Shown: in pieces, positions 15,239 through 24,018 of the stretch
How positions within the stretch are numbered: the stretch's first letter is position 1
Layout: each line of letters starts with the position of its first letter
Source of the DNA: Streptomyces sp. NBC_01754
GTDB lineage: Bacteria > Actinomycetota > Actinomycetes > Streptomycetales > Streptomycetaceae
Direction of reading: 5' to 3'
DNA length: 64,000 nt
Assembly: GCF_035918015.1 (NCBI RefSeq)
Contig: NZ_CP109132.1
Location: forward strand, 3,596,001 to 3,660,000
Notes under the pieces: generated by a model
Database searches by the model: none
Told to the model about the DNA's origin: nothing
What the model saw: only the letters and a program-made list of their open reading frames with translations
Made by a program: the position numbers and the translations under genes

Positions 15239-16623
15239 CCGTACTCACCGAGATCGCGGCCCGCTCCCGGGACGCCGGGGCCGGGGCGGACCCGGCCGCG
15301 CTCGCCACCGCCGGCCGGCATGTACTCGACACGATGGCCTGCGTGCTCTCCGGCACGACCCACCCGCTGGCCGCACGCTGGCTCCCGCTGCTGCCGGCGG
15401 GGCCACCGGACGGCCCGGCGGCCGTCGGCACGTCCATGCCCCGGGGCTTCACGACGGCCGTCGAGATCGAGGCGACCCTCGCGCACCTCGACGAGTTCGA
15501 CCCGCTGCACGGCCCCTCCGCGGTCGCCCCCGGAGCCGTCGTGGTGCCGGCCGCGCTCCTGGTGGGCGCCGACCTGCACGCCTCCGGTGAGCAGGTGGCG
15601 CGCGCCGTCGTCGCCGGATACGAGGCCGTCGTCGAGGCCGCGCTGCGGTTCGGCGGTCCCGCCCTGTACGCGGCCGGCTGGTGGCCCACCGCCCTGTTCG
15701 GCGCGCTTGGCTCCGCCGCCGCGACCGCGTCGCTGCTCGGCCTCGACGCACCGGCCACGGGCACCGCCCTCGCCCTGGCCGCCTCGACCCTCGGCGGGCT
15801 GCTGAGCTCCGACCACCTCGGTGACGCGCACTACCTGCTCTGCGGCCGTGCCGCCGCCCACGGAACCTGGTCGGCGCGGGCCGCCCACGCCGGGCTCACC
15901 GCGAGCACCTCCCTGCTGGACGGCCCGGCCACCGCCGCGCTCGGCCGCCCGCCGGCACCGCCCTCCCCGGCCGGGGAGCCCCATATCGGCGCGACGGCGC
16001 TGAAGACCTGGCCCTGCGCCCGCCCCCTGCACACCGCGCTCGCCGCGCTGGAGGACCTCGCCGCCGACGGCGTACGGCCAGCCCCGGGCGACACCGTCGA
16101 GATCGCCCTGCCCTCGGCGGCGCTCCACTTCGTCACGGACCGGCCGGAACCCGCCGACCCTACGGAGGCGGCCGCCAGCGCCGCGGTGGCCGTGGCGGGC
16201 GCCGTCGCCGGACGGGCGCGTGATCCTCTCTGGTACCGGGAGGCCGGCTCAGGGGGCTTCACGCTGCCGGACATCACGGTCCGGCTCCGCGCCGACCCCG
16301 GACTGGACGCGCTGTTCCCCGCCCGCTGGGGCGCCGAGGTCACCGTGCGGTCGGACGGCGTGGCGGCCCGTCGGCGGAGACTCGTCGCGCCCGGCGACCC
16401 GGACCTCCCGCTCACCGACGAGGAGCTGATCGCCAAGGCCACCGCGCTCATCGCGCTCCCCGGTGCCGCACCGGTGATTCCGCGCCTGCTCCGTCTCGCC
16501 GACGAGCCGGATCTCGCGCCGGTGCGCGCCGCGCTCCGGGGCGTCCCACCCGTTCCCGCCGGCGTCCCACCCGTTCCCGCCGGCGTCCCACCCGTTCACG
16601 ACCGGCCCCCGCCACCGGGCTGA
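15235..16623 (+). CDS. MmgE/PrpD-family dehydratase/decarboxylase/epimerase
   Basis: 462 aa. The family includes 2-methylcitrate dehydratase, cis-aconitate decarboxylase and iminodisuccinate epimerase. Visible hallmarks are HVLDTMACVLSG near residue 24, the HLDEFD motif near 82-87 and an Ala-rich helical domain with KTWPCARPLH near 255. It probably dehydrates, epimerises or decarboxylates a di- or tricarboxylic intermediate. The last 30 residues are an unusual GVPPVPA repeat encoded by a 21-bp tandem repeat and may be dispensable. It is the last gene of the rightward operon. Confidence 0.85.
   Translation: MTVLTEIAARSRDAGAGADPAALATAGRHVLDTMACVLSGTTHPLAARWLPLLPAGPPDGPAAVGTSMPRGFTTAVEIEATLAHLDEFDPLHGPSAVAPGAVVVPAALLVGADLHASGEQVARAVVAGYEAVVEAALRFGGPALYAAGWWPTALFGALGSAAATASLLGLDAPATGTALALAASTLGGLLSSDHLGDAHYLLCGRAAAHGTWSARAAHAGLTASTSLLDGPATAALGRPPAPPSPAGEPHIGATALKTWPCARPLHTALAALEDLAADGVRPAPGDTVEIALPSAALHFVTDRPEPADPTEAAASAAVAVAGAVAGRARDPLWYREAGSGGFTLPDITVRLRADPGLDALFPARWGAEVTVRSDGVAARRRRLVAPGDPDLPLTDEELIAKATALIALPGAAPVIPRLLRLADEPDLAPVRAALRGVPPVPAGVPPVPAGVPPVHDRPPPPG
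16540..16602 (+). repeat. 21-bp tandem repeat, three units, at the end of the MmgE/PrpD gene
   Basis: GGCGTCCCACCCGTTCCCGCC occurs twice exactly and a third time with changes only at the end. It encodes GVPPVPA repeats. As a multiple of three it extends the C-terminus without a frameshift, which suggests recent slippage growth. Confidence 0.9.
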
Positions 16624-16627
16624 GTAC

Positions 16628-16649
16628 GGCCGGTCTCCGGAGAACGGCC
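16628..16649. terminator. hairpin between convergent MmgE/PrpD and IclR genes
   Basis: GGCCGGTCTCC pairs with GGAGAACGGCC with one mismatch, directly after the stop of the rightward operon and about 20 nt after the IclR stop. Confidence 0.4.
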
Positions 16650-16667
16650 GCACCCGGGCCCCCACGG

Positions 16668-17417
16668 TCAGATGCCCCCGCGCAGGACCCGGGACAGGCC
16701 CAGGGCCGCCGTCCGTACGGCGGGAGCGAGCCGGGCGGGGTGGAAACGCTCGCGCGGGACCGCCACCGAGAGCGCGGCCACGGCGGTGCCCCCGGCGAAC
16801 ACCGGGGCCGCGATGCAGCTCACGTCCGGTGCGGCCTCCTGCTCCTCGTAGGCCTGGCCCGACACCTGGATCTTCTCCAGCGCCGTGCGCAGCCGCGCCG
16901 GGTCGGTGATCGAGTGGGGGGTGAGGCTCGGCAGCGGCCGGGACAGCACCTCCTCGGTCAGCTCGGTGCCGGAGAAGGCGAGCAGGGCCTTGCCCACACC
17001 GGTACACGTCAGCGGCAGACTGGCGCCGATCCGCGACGGCAGCTGCAAGGCGTCGTGTCCGTGGATGCGCTCGAGGTAGACCACCTCCATGCCCTCACGG
17101 ACCCCCAGGTGGACCGTCTCGCGGGTGGCCTCGAAGAGGTCCTGCAAAAAGGGCAGGGCCGCCTCGCGGAGATCGCGCCGCCGCGGCACCAGCGCGCCGA
17201 GTTCGAACAGCTTCCCCCCGAGCCGGTAGTGGGTGCCCGAGCGCTCCAGCCAGCCCAGCCGCAGCAGCTCCGTCACCAGCCGGTGCACCGTCGGCTTGGC
17301 CAGTCCCGTACGCGTCGAGATTTCCGTCAGGCGGTACGGGCCTCCGGTCGGGCGGAAGCATTCGAGGATGGAGGCCACCTTTTCCAGCATGTTGCCGGCA
17401 GATTCGTTCCGTGTCAC
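16668..17417 (-). CDS. IclR-family transcriptional regulator
   Basis: 249 aa. The N-terminal winged HTH (residues about 10-70) contains LTEISTRTGLAKPTVHRLVTEL, and the C-terminal effector domain contains LTCTGVGKALLAF and PDVSCIAAPVF. The GTG at 17417 lies inside a perfect 23-bp palindrome, so the start codon may be shielded by its own product. An ATG at 17390 is an alternative start. It is divergent from the hydratase-dehydrogenase-aldolase operon, which it very likely controls in response to an aromatic acid or ring-cleavage product. Confidence 0.9.
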   Translation of the reverse strand: MTRNESAGNMLEKVASILECFRPTGGPYRLTEISTRTGLAKPTVHRLVTELLRLGWLERSGTHYRLGGKLFELGALVPRRRDLREAALPFLQDLFEATRETVHLGVREGMEVVYLERIHGHDALQLPSRIGASLPLTCTGVGKALLAFSGTELTEEVLSRPLPSLTPHSITDPARLRTALEKIQVSGQAYEEQEAAPDVSCIAAPVFAGGTAVAALSVAVPRERFHPARLAPAVRTAALGLSRVLRGGI

Positions 17418-17425
17418 GGAACGAA
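17403..17425. promoter_or_regulatory. perfect 11-1-11 palindrome, IclR operator candidate
   Basis: TTCGTTCCGTG is followed by T and its exact complement. It overlaps the GTG start codon of the IclR gene and lies 120-142 nt upstream of the divergent hydratase start. IclR regulators of aromatic catabolism commonly bind such palindromes between divergent genes. Confidence 0.65.
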
Positions 17426-17544
17426 GCTTGTCCCATGGTCGGCGCCCCGTCTATACCAGGAGGCACCGACGCCGCCGCGGAAACGTCCCGGCCGCCTCGC
17501 CCCTCGCCCCTCTCACCCACTCGTCCCTCATCGGGAGGTAACCC

Positions 17545-18378
17545 GTGCCGACCGTCCCCGACCGCCTCCACCCGGACGCCGTCCCCCCGGCCGTGGTCCA
17601 GGCGGCCGACGCACTGGCGGAAGCCGCCCGCACCGCGACCGCCTGCCCGCCGGTGCGCTCGCTCTTCGACGACGGCGACGTCGAGACCGCGTACGCCGTA
17701 CAGCGGCTGAACGTCCAGCGCGGGGTGGCCACCGGCCGTCGCGTCGTCGGCCGCAAGATCGGCCTGACCTCCCCCGCCGTGCAACGCCAACTCGGCGTCG
17801 ATCAACCGGACTTCGGAGCGCTCTTCGCCGATATGGCCGTCCCCGAGGGCGGCACCGTGCCCGCCGGACGGCTGCTCCGGCCCAAGGTGGAGGCCGAGGT
17901 CGCCCTCGTGCTCGGCAGCGACCTGCCCCACCGTGACTGCACCCTCGTGGACGTGCTGCGCGCCACCGACTTCGCGCTGCCGGCCCTGGAGATCGTCGAC
18001 AGCCGGGTGCGGGACTGGGACATCTCCATCGTCGACACGGTCGCGGACAACGCCTCCTGCGGTCTGTTCGTCCTCGGCGGTTCCCCCGTGCCGCTGACCG
18101 GGTGCACCCTCCGTTCGGTCCAGATGACCCTGACCCGTAACGGCGAGGTGGTCTCCCAGGGCAGCGGTGCCGACTGCCTCGGCAGCCCGCTCAACGCGGC
18201 GGCCTGGCTGGCCTCGTCCCTCGCCGCGATGGGCGACCCGCTGCGGGCCGGCGACGTCGTGCTGACCGGGGCCCTGGGGCCGATGGTCCCCGCCGCCCCG
18301 GGCGATGTGTTCGAAACCCGTATCTCGAACCTGGGCTCCGTGCGGGTCGGGTTCGCCTCAGGAGGAGACGACCAGTGA
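17545..18378 (+). CDS. 2-hydroxypenta-2,4-dienoate (2-keto-4-pentenoate) hydratase
   Basis: 277 aa, the normal length of MhpD/BphH/Car[26 protein letters not shown] near residues 66-90 and [11 protein letters not shown] near 114-124, with its metal-binding glutamates, are family hallmarks. The enzyme adds water to make 4-hydroxy-2-oxovalerate from the dienoate released by the C-C hydrolase. The GTG at 17545 follows GGGAGGT. Its stop overlaps the next start (GTGA). It is the first gene of the meta-cleavage lower pathway. Confidence 0.94.
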   Translation: MPTVPDRLHPDAVPPAVVQAADALAEAARTATACPPVRSLFDDGDVETAYAVQRLNVQRGVATGRRVVGRKIGLTSPAVQRQLGVDQPDFGALFADMAVPEGGTVPAGRLLRPKVEAEVALVLGSDLPHRDCTLVDVLRATDFALPALEIVDSRVRDWDISIVDTVADNASCGLFVLGGSPVPLTGCTLRSVQMTLTRNGEVVSQGSGADCLGSPLNAAAWLASSLAAMGDPLRAGDVVLTGALGPMVPAAPGDVFETRISNLGSVRVGFASGGDDQ

Positions 18379-19340
18379 ACAGCCAGAGCAACGCCCGTAC
18401 CAAGGTGGCGATCATCGGGTCGGGCAACATCGGCACCGACCTGATGATCAAGGTGCTGCGGCTCTCCGACAGCCTGGAGATCGCCATGATGGCCGGCATC
18501 GACCCCGACTCCGACGGCCTGGCCCGTGCGCGCAGGCTGAAGGTGGCCACCACCCACGAGGGGGTGGACGGCCTGGTGAAGGCCGACGAGTTCACCGACG
18601 TGCGGATCGTCTTCGACGCCACCTCCGCCGGCGCCCACCGGCGCCACGACGCGGTACTGCGCCCCCTGGGCCGCACGGTGGTCGACCTGACCCCGGCGGC
18701 GCTCGGACCGTACGTGGTGCCGCCGGTCAACGGCGACGCGCATCTGGAAGCACCGAACGTCAACATGGTCACCTGCGGCGGCCAGGCCACCATCCCGGTC
18801 GTCGCCGCGGTCAACGCGGTCACCCCCGTCCACTACGGGGAGATCGTGGCCTCCATCTCCTCCCGCTCGGCCGGCCCCGGCACCCGTGCCAACATCGACG
18901 AGTTCACCGAGACCACCTCCTCGGCCGTCGAACAGGTCGGCGGCGCGGCCCGCGGCAAGGCGATCATCATCCTCAACCCGGCCGAGCCCCCCATGATCAT
19001 GCGGGACACCGTCCACTGCCTGGTCTCCGAGTGCGACACCGAGGCGGTCACCGCCTCGGTCGAGGCCATGGTCGGCCGCGTCCAGGCCTACGTCCCGGGC
19101 TACCGCCTCAAGCAGAAGGTGCAGTTCGACCGCGTACCGTCCGACGACCCGCTGCGGGGTCTGCTGCCCGAGGCGGCGGCCGGCACCGGCGCGGTGAAGG
19201 TCTCGGTCTTCCTCGAAGTCGAGGGCGCCGCCCACTACCTCCCGGCGTACGCCGGGAATCTCGACATCATGACATCGGCCGCGATGCGCACCGCCGAGCG
19301 CATCGCCGCACACCGCTCCAGCAAGGGGGCCACCCTGTGA
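18375..19340 (+). CDS. acetaldehyde dehydrogenase (acylating)
   Basis: 321 aa. The N-terminal Rossmann motif [13 protein letters not shown] (residues 11-23) binds NAD, and Cys134 in [12 protein letters not shown] is the catalytic thiol. It converts acetaldehyde and CoA to acetyl-CoA. It acts in a complex with the aldolase encoded next, through which acetaldehyde is channelled. The gene overlaps both neighbours by 4 nt. Confidence 0.95.
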   Translation: MNSQSNARTKVAIIGSGNIGTDLMIKVLRLSDSLEIAMMAGIDPDSDGLARARRLKVATTHEGVDGLVKADEFTDVRIVFDATSAGAHRRHDAVLRPLGRTVVDLTPAALGPYVVPPVNGDAHLEAPNVNMVTCGGQATIPVVAAVNAVTPVHYGEIVASISSRSAGPGTRANIDEFTETTSSAVEQVGGAARGKAIIILNPAEPPMIMRDTVHCLVSECDTEAVTASVEAMVGRVQAYVPGYRLKQKVQFDRVPSDDPLRGLLPEAAAGTGAVKVSVFLEVEGAAHYLPAYAGNLDIMTSAAMRTAERIAAHRSSKGATL

Positions 19341-20401
19341 CCACGACCGGGACCACCACGACCGCACCGTCCACCGAGCCCCCCGCCGCCCTGTACGTCC
19401 AGGACGTGACCCTGCGGGACGGTATGCACGCCGTCCGGCACCGTTACACCGTCGACCAGGCCCGGGCCGTCGCCGCCGCACTGGACGCCGCCGGGGTCGG
19501 CGCCGTCGAGATCGCGCACGGCGACGGCCTGGCCGGCTCCAGCATCAACTACGGTGTCGGCGCCCACACCGACTGGGAGTGGATCGAGGCCGTCGCCGAC
19601 GTCACCCGCAACGCGGTGCCCACCACGCTGCTGCTCCCCGGCATCGGCACCCTGCACGACCTGAAGCAGGCGCACGCCCTCGGCATCCGCTCGGTACGGG
19701 TCGCCACCCACTGCACCGAGGCCGACATCTCCGCCCAGCACATCGCCGCGGCCCGGGAACTCGGCATGGACGTGGCGGGCTTCCTGATGATGTCCCACAT
19801 GGCCGAGCCGGCCGAACTCGCCCGGCAGGCGAAGCTGATGGAGTCGTACGGGGCCCACTGCGTCTACGTCACCGACTCCGGCGGCCGGCTGACCATGGAC
19901 GGGGTCCGCGACCGCTTCCGCGCCTACCGTGAGGTGCTCGACCCCGCCACCGAACTCGGCATCCACGCCCACCACAACCTCGCCCTCGGGGTCGCCAACA
20001 CCGTGGTGGCCGTGGAGGGCGGCGCCGTACGCGTCGACGCCTCGCTGGCCGGGCAGGGCGCGGGGGCGGGCAACTGCCCGCTGGAGGCGTTCGTCGCCGT
20101 GGCGGACCTGATGGGCTGGAACCACGGCTGCGACCTCTTCCCGCTGATGGACGCCGCCGACGACCTGGTCCGGCCCCTTCAGGACCGGGAGGTCCGGGTC
20201 GACCGGGAAACGCTCAGCCTGGGCTACGCGGGCGTGTACTCCAGCTTCCTGCGCCACGCCGAGACCGCCGCCGCCCGGTACGGCCTGGACACCCGCACGA
20301 TCCTCGTCGAGGTCGGCCGCCGTGGCATGGTCGGCGGCCAGGAAGACATGATCACGGATGTGGCGCTGGACCTGGTCTCCGCCGCGGAAGGCGCCTCCTG
20401 A
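19337..20401 (+). CDS. 4-hydroxy-2-oxovalerate aldolase
   Basis: 354 aa. It is an HMGL-like TIM barrel with [13 protein letters not shown] near residues 23-35 and [12 protein letters not shown] near 212-223 (metal His-His). The C-terminal communication domain ends [14 protein letters not shown]. It splits 4-hydroxy-2-oxovalerate into pyruvate and acetaldehyde and hands the latter to the upstream dehydrogenase. The GTG at 19337 is used because it overlaps the dehydrogenase stop. A hairpin at 20443 probably ends the operon. Confidence 0.95.
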   Translation: MTTTGTTTTAPSTEPPAALYVQDVTLRDGMHAVRHRYTVDQARAVAAALDAAGVGAVEIAHGDGLAGSSINYGVGAHTDWEWIEAVADVTRNAVPTTLLLPGIGTLHDLKQAHALGIRSVRVATHCTEADISAQHIAAARELGMDVAGFLMMSHMAEPAELARQAKLMESYGAHCVYVTDSGGRLTMDGVRDRFRAYREVLDPATELGIHAHHNLALGVANTVVAVEGGAVRVDASLAGQGAGAGNCPLEAFVAVADLMGWNHGCDLFPLMDAADDLVRPLQDREVRVDRETLSLGYAGVYSSFLRHAETAAARYGLDTRTILVEVGRRGMVGGQEDMITDVALDLVSAAEGAS

Positions 20402-20442
20402 CCCCGGACGCGAAAGACCTGGAGACCCGGAGACCTGGGACC

Positions 20443-20472
20443 AGGGGGCCCGAAGTGACCGACGGGCCCTCT
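20443..20472 (+). terminator. hairpin after the aldolase gene
   Basis: AGGGGGCCCG pairs with CGGGCCCTCT (one G-U) around a 10-nt loop, 42 nt after the stop codon. Confidence 0.5.
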
Positions 20473-20511
20473 GCGCCCGGTTTGACTAGGGTGATCGGGG
20501 ACAGACGCAAG

Positions 20512-20549
20512 GTGAGACGCATACCGGACGTGTGAGGCGCACCGGGCGT
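20512..20549 (+). repeat. imperfect direct repeat upstream of the universal stress gene
   Basis: GTGAGACGCATACCGGACGT is followed at once by GTGAGGCGCACCGGGCGT, ending 24 nt before the start codon. It sits in the 5' leader or promoter and could be a regulator site or a small duplication. Confidence 0.4.
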
Positions 20550-20572
20550 GTTCCGAGGAGCTGGAGGCAGAC

Positions 20573-20995
20573 ATGGGCAGGATCGTCGTGGGCGTTGACG
20601 GCTCGGATCAGTCGATCAAGGCCCTGCGCTGGGCGGTACACCAGGCCGAGCTGACCGGCGACACGGTCGAGGCGGTCAACAGCTGGGAGTACCCCGCGAC
20701 CAGCTGGGCGTCCATGATGCCGGGCCTGCCGGAGGACTTCGACCCGCAGGCCGTGGCCACCGTGGCGCTGAACGAGGCACTGGAGGAGGCCCTCGGGGCC
20801 GAGGGCGCGGCCCGGGTGGAGAAGGTCGTGGTGATCGGCAGCGCCGCCCTGACCCTGGTGGAGCGCTCCAAGGGCGCCAGCCTGCTGGTGGTCGGCGCGC
20901 GCGGTTACAGCGGCTTCAAGGCGACCCTGCTCGGCTCGGTCAGCCTCCACGTCACCCAGCACGCCTCCTGCCCGGTCACCGTCGTCCGGGAGTGA
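20573..20995 (+). CDS. universal stress protein, single UspA domain
   Basis: 140 aa. IVVGVDGSDQS near residues 4-14 and the ATP-binding motif VVGARGYSGFKATLLGSVS near 107-125 (G-2x-G-9x-G-S type) point to an ATP-binding Usp. The ATG at 20573 follows GAGGAGCTGGAGG. It is monocistronic, ended by a 16-bp hairpin. It is likely induced in stationary phase or stress. It is not obviously part of the catabolic island and may mark its right edge. Confidence 0.93.
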   Translation: MGRIVVGVDGSDQSIKALRWAVHQAELTGDTVEAVNSWEYPATSWASMMPGLPEDFDPQAVATVALNEALEEALGAEGAARVEKVVVIGSAALTLVERSKGASLLVVGARGYSGFKATLLGSVSLHVTQHASCPVTVVRE

Positions 20996-21015
20996 CCCGC
21001 CGTACGGCGACGACC

Positions 21016-21056
21016 CGGCGGGCCCCCACGCACACCAGAGGCGTGGGGGCCCGCCG
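21016..21056. terminator. 16-bp perfect hairpin between convergent genes
   Basis: CGGCGGGCCCCCACGC and its complement flank a 9-nt loop. It serves the universal stress gene and possibly the facing MerR-PP2C gene. Confidence 0.8.
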
Positions 21057-21107
21057 CCGTCGTCCCACCGTGCGGGATCAACGTCAGGCGGTCTCGCTGT
21101 CACGCGC

Positions 21108-22247
21108 TCACAGGGCCACGACGTCGGCCACCACACAGGAGACGTTGTCGGGGCCCCCGGCGTCACCGGCCAGCGCGACGAGGTCGCGCACGGCGGTGTC
21201 CGGACCGTCCGCGGCGACGACCGCACGGGCCAGCGCGGCCTCGTCCACCACCGCCGACAGGCCGTCCGAGCAGAGCAGATAGCGATCGCCGGGCAGCGTG
21301 TCGTGCAGCCGTACCTCCGGGCGCGACCCGGGCTTCCCGTCGTCGCCGGCGAGCGCCTTGAGCAGCAGCGCCCGCTGCGGGTGCGAGGCCGCCTCCTCCT
21401 CGGTCAGCGAGCCGTCGTCCACCATCGACCGCACCAGGGTGTCGTCGTGGGTGATCCGCAGCAGTTCCCCGCCCCGCAGCACGTACGCCCGTGAGTCCCC
21501 GATGTGGACCAGCCCGAGCCGGGACCCGGTCCACACCAGCGCGGTCAGCGTGGTGCCGGACTCCGCCGGGGACTCACCGGCCGCCACCGCCTCGCATACC
21601 GCCGCCGCCGCGTCGTCGGCCGCGTCCTGGAGGACTCCCAGCAGGTCGTCCGCGTCCACCGCGCCGCGCGCCGCCGGCTTCAGCGCGTCGACCGCCGCGG
21701 CGCTCGCCCGCGCACCGCCCGCCCCGAAGCCGTCGGCCACGGCCAGCAGCCGCGCCCCCGCGTACGCCGTGTCCTGCTGGACCGGGCGCACCGACCCAGG
21801 ATGGGCCAGGGCCGCGTACCGGATCCCGAGCGTGGCCGGTCCCCGGCCGGTCCCGTCGTCGTTCGTCGTCACGGCGTTCTCCTTCGCTGACAGATGGTCG
21901 ACGAGGAAGGCGGCGAGCCGCCGCCGGGCCGCGGTCTCGGCCTCCACCCTCGCCCAGTGGGCGCGGATCTCGGCGGCGGCCGCGGCGTCGTCCAGCGCGG
22001 TCACCTCCGCGATCCGGGCGAGCGGCATCCCGATGCGGCGCAGCCAGGACACGAGCCGTGCCGTCCCGGCCTGCTTCCGGTCGTAGTACCGGTAGCCGTT
22101 CACCGGATCGACCAGGGCGGGCCGCAGCAGTCCCAGCTCGTCGTAGCGCCGCAGGGCCTTCGCCGAGAGCCGGGACAGCCGGGCGAACTCCCCGATCGTC
22201 ACCAGCTCCGCGTCCCGGGCCGCCCGCTTCCGGCCGTCGCTGTCCAC
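21108..22247 (-). CDS. MerR-type DNA-binding domain fused to a PP2C phosphatase
   Basis: 379 aa from the GTG at 22247, chosen because AGGAGG lies 5 nt upstream. Residues about 13-120 are a MerR HTH plus coiled coil (ELVTIGEFARLSRLSAKALRRYDELGLL, then NGYRYYDRKQ). From about 140 the protein is a PP2C Ser/Thr phosphatase with metal motifs VADGFGAGG, HIGDSRAYVLR, LCSDGLSAVV and GGPDNVSCVV. Fusing a DNA-binding module to a phosphatase suggests a regulator that dephosphorylates partners at its operator, or whose phosphatase is switched by ligand. No linked kinase gene is visible. Confidence 0.88.
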   Translation of the reverse strand: MDSDGRKRAARDAELVTIGEFARLSRLSAKALRRYDELGLLRPALVDPVNGYRYYDRKQAGTARLVSWLRRIGMPLARIAEVTALDDAAAAAEIRAHWARVEAETAARRRLAAFLVDHLSAKENAVTTNDDGTGRGPATLGIRYAALAHPGSVRPVQQDTAYAGARLLAVADGFGAGGARASAAAVDALKPAARGAVDADDLLGVLQDAADDAAAAVCEAVAAGESPAESGTTLTALVWTGSRLGLVHIGDSRAYVLRGGELLRITHDDTLVRSMVDDGSLTEEEAASHPQRALLLKALAGDDGKPGSRPEVRLHDTLPGDRYLLCSDGLSAVVDEAALARAVVAADGPDTAVRDLVALAGDAGGPDNVSCVVADVVAL

Positions 22248-22371
22248 CACACCCTCCTCGTACCGGGCGGTCGTGCCCGGCCCCACCGATGCTGGGGCCT
22301 CCCCCGCCGGGAAGGTCAACCACCGGCAGGCCGGCCGTTCGAGGCCGGCCGGGGCACCCGGACGTACGGAA

Positions 22372-22409
22372 CGGTCTGAGGACCGCCCCGGCGGACGGTC
22401 CTCAGACCG
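22372..22409 (-). terminator. 14-bp hairpin downstream of the small membrane protein gene
   Basis: CGGTCTGAGGACCG pairs perfectly with CGGTCCTCAGACCG around a 10-nt loop, about 58 nt beyond the stop of the leftward gene at 22467. A second perfect hairpin of GGCCGGCC arms lies at 22329-22350. Confidence 0.65.
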
Positions 22410-22466
22410 GCGGACACCCTGTGCGGCGGGTGAGCCGTCGAGCTCCGCGCGAGCGGGGCGTGGCCC

Positions 22467-22874
22467 TCACTCGCGCGTGTAGAAGAGGTAGAACGCGTAG
22501 ACGGTCACCCCCGCGCCGACGCCGAGACCGAGCACCGTCGAGGAGAGCACGCTGTGGTTGTGCAGACTGAAGAGGTAGCCGATCACGATCGCGGTCACCG
22601 CCCCGTAGGCAGCGGCCCGCGCTTCGACCGGCAGTCTGCCCTGGACGCGCCCCAGGACGAAGCACAGCGCGGCGAAACCCACGCCGGAGGCGACGCCGAG
22701 CCAGATCAGGCCCCCGGTGGTCGCCCCGCCGTCCCGGTGGATGAAGAACGCCCAGAACCCGACGATCACCCCCAGCACCAGCGGCAGCACCCAGCCGATC
22801 GCCCGGTGCGGGTGCCGGGCCGGAGTCCGGGCGCGCGCCCGTCCGGGCCGGGTCAGCGTTGTGTGTGTGGCCAT
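22467..22874 (-). CDS. small integral membrane protein, four predicted TM segments
   Basis: 135 aa. After a basic N-terminus (residues 1-26) come four hydrophobic helices at about 29-46, 55-75, 85-104 and 110-130. The ATG at 22874 follows AAGGAG. I do not recognise the family and it has no catalytic motif. It is divergent from the membrane protein gene at 23008, with 133 nt between them. Confidence 0.75.
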   Translation of the reverse strand: MATHTTLTRPGRARARTPARHPHRAIGWVLPLVLGVIVGFWAFFIHRDGGATTGGLIWLGVASGVGFAALCFVLGRVQGRLPVEARAAAYGAVTAIVIGYLFSLHNHSVLSSTVLGLGVGAGVTVYAFYLFYTRE

Positions 22875-23007
22875 GGCGGCAGCTCCTTGCCTCGTCTCGC
22901 CCCCGTTCCTCTCCGTCCCTCCAGCGCACACCCGGCCGCGCCGTCCGGCAACTCGAACGGCCTACGGCCCGGAGCGCGCCGCCGCCGTACGGGATTGGCT
23001 GGGGGCT

Positions 23008-23874
23008 GTGCGGACCTACCTCTCAGCGGCCCTGTCGGCGGTACTGCTCGTCCTGCTCGCCCTGCTGGTCCCGTTGAGCGCCCTCTCCGCCTGGGTCGAC
23101 CTGGAGATCGACGACTCCGACCGCTATCTCGCCGCCGTCTCCCCGCTGGCCCGTGACCCCGCCGTACGGGACACGGTCGCCGCGCGCGTCACCGAAGAGG
23201 CGATGAAGAACATCGACGTCGGCCCGCTCCAGGGCACCGTCGAGGAGTTCCTGGACGACACGGCGCGGTCCTTCACCACCACCCAGGCGTTCCAGCGGGC
23301 CTGGGACGGCGCCAACCGGACCGCCCACCAGGCCGTGACCGCGGCCCTGCACGGCGACTACGGGCAGGCGGTGGCCATCGACCTGGCGCCGGTGATCGAA
23401 CGCGTCAGACAGGAGCTGCTGGACGAGGGCGTGCCGTTCGCCGACCTGATCCCGGTACGGCACATCAGGATCACCCTGCTCCCCGCCGACCGCGCGGACG
23501 AGCTGCGGACCTCGTTCCGGTGGCTGCGGTACTGCGGCGTCCGGCCGGCCGTGGGAACGGCGGTCCTGCTCGTCCTCGTCGTCGGCCTCGCCTTCGTACG
23601 GCGCGGGCCACGGGGCGGCCTCGGTGTCACCGCCGTGGCGGGTACGGGCCTCGTGCTCGGCGCGGTCCTGCTGCGCGTCGCCGTCGCGGTCGCCCGGAGC
23701 AGGTTGCTGGACCAGGTGCCGCACAGCGACCGGGGCGGGGCGGCGGCGGTGTACGACGCGCTCACCGCCTCGCTGCGGACGACGGTGTGGGCGGTGCTCG
23801 CGGCGGGCGTGGTACTGGCGGTCTGCGGGGCGGCCGGACGCGTCGTGGCGACGCGGAGGGCCGGGGGGCGTTAG
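23008..23874 (+). CDS. integral membrane protein of unknown function
   Basis: 288 aa. An N-terminal TM (about 7-28) is followed by an extracytoplasmic region of some 150 residues (DLEIDDSDRYLAAVSPLARD onwards) with charged helices. Three C-terminal TMs follow (about 175-195, 202-226, 255-277). The layout resembles streptomycete membrane proteins annotated only as hypothetical. The GTG at 23008 is preceded by GGGGG and is the best available start. No partner gene is coupled. Confidence 0.72.
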   Translation: MRTYLSAALSAVLLVLLALLVPLSALSAWVDLEIDDSDRYLAAVSPLARDPAVRDTVAARVTEEAMKNIDVGPLQGTVEEFLDDTARSFTTTQAFQRAWDGANRTAHQAVTAALHGDYGQAVAIDLAPVIERVRQELLDEGVPFADLIPVRHIRITLLPADRADELRTSFRWLRYCGVRPAVGTAVLLVLVVGLAFVRRGPRGGLGVTAVAGTGLVLGAVLLRVAVAVARSRLLDQVPHSDRGGAAAVYDALTASLRTTVWAVLAAGVVLAVCGAAGRVVATRRAGGR

Positions 23875-24018
23875 CGGGGGCGGACGGGGCACCGGGCGGG
23901 CGGCACGGCCGCCGTACCGGTTCCGGCATGCGCGGGCACGGGGCCCGGGCGACAGTGGGAGGCGTGAGCAGCGGGACGACGTGCGACGTCATCCGACCCG
24001 GTGAGGAGCGCCGACGCC

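Noticed and set aside
22372..22409. Riboswitch candidate in the leader of the MerR-PP2C gene
   Set aside because: The structure is a simple perfect hairpin close to the end of the preceding leftward gene and reads best as its terminator. No ligand-binding core is recognisable.
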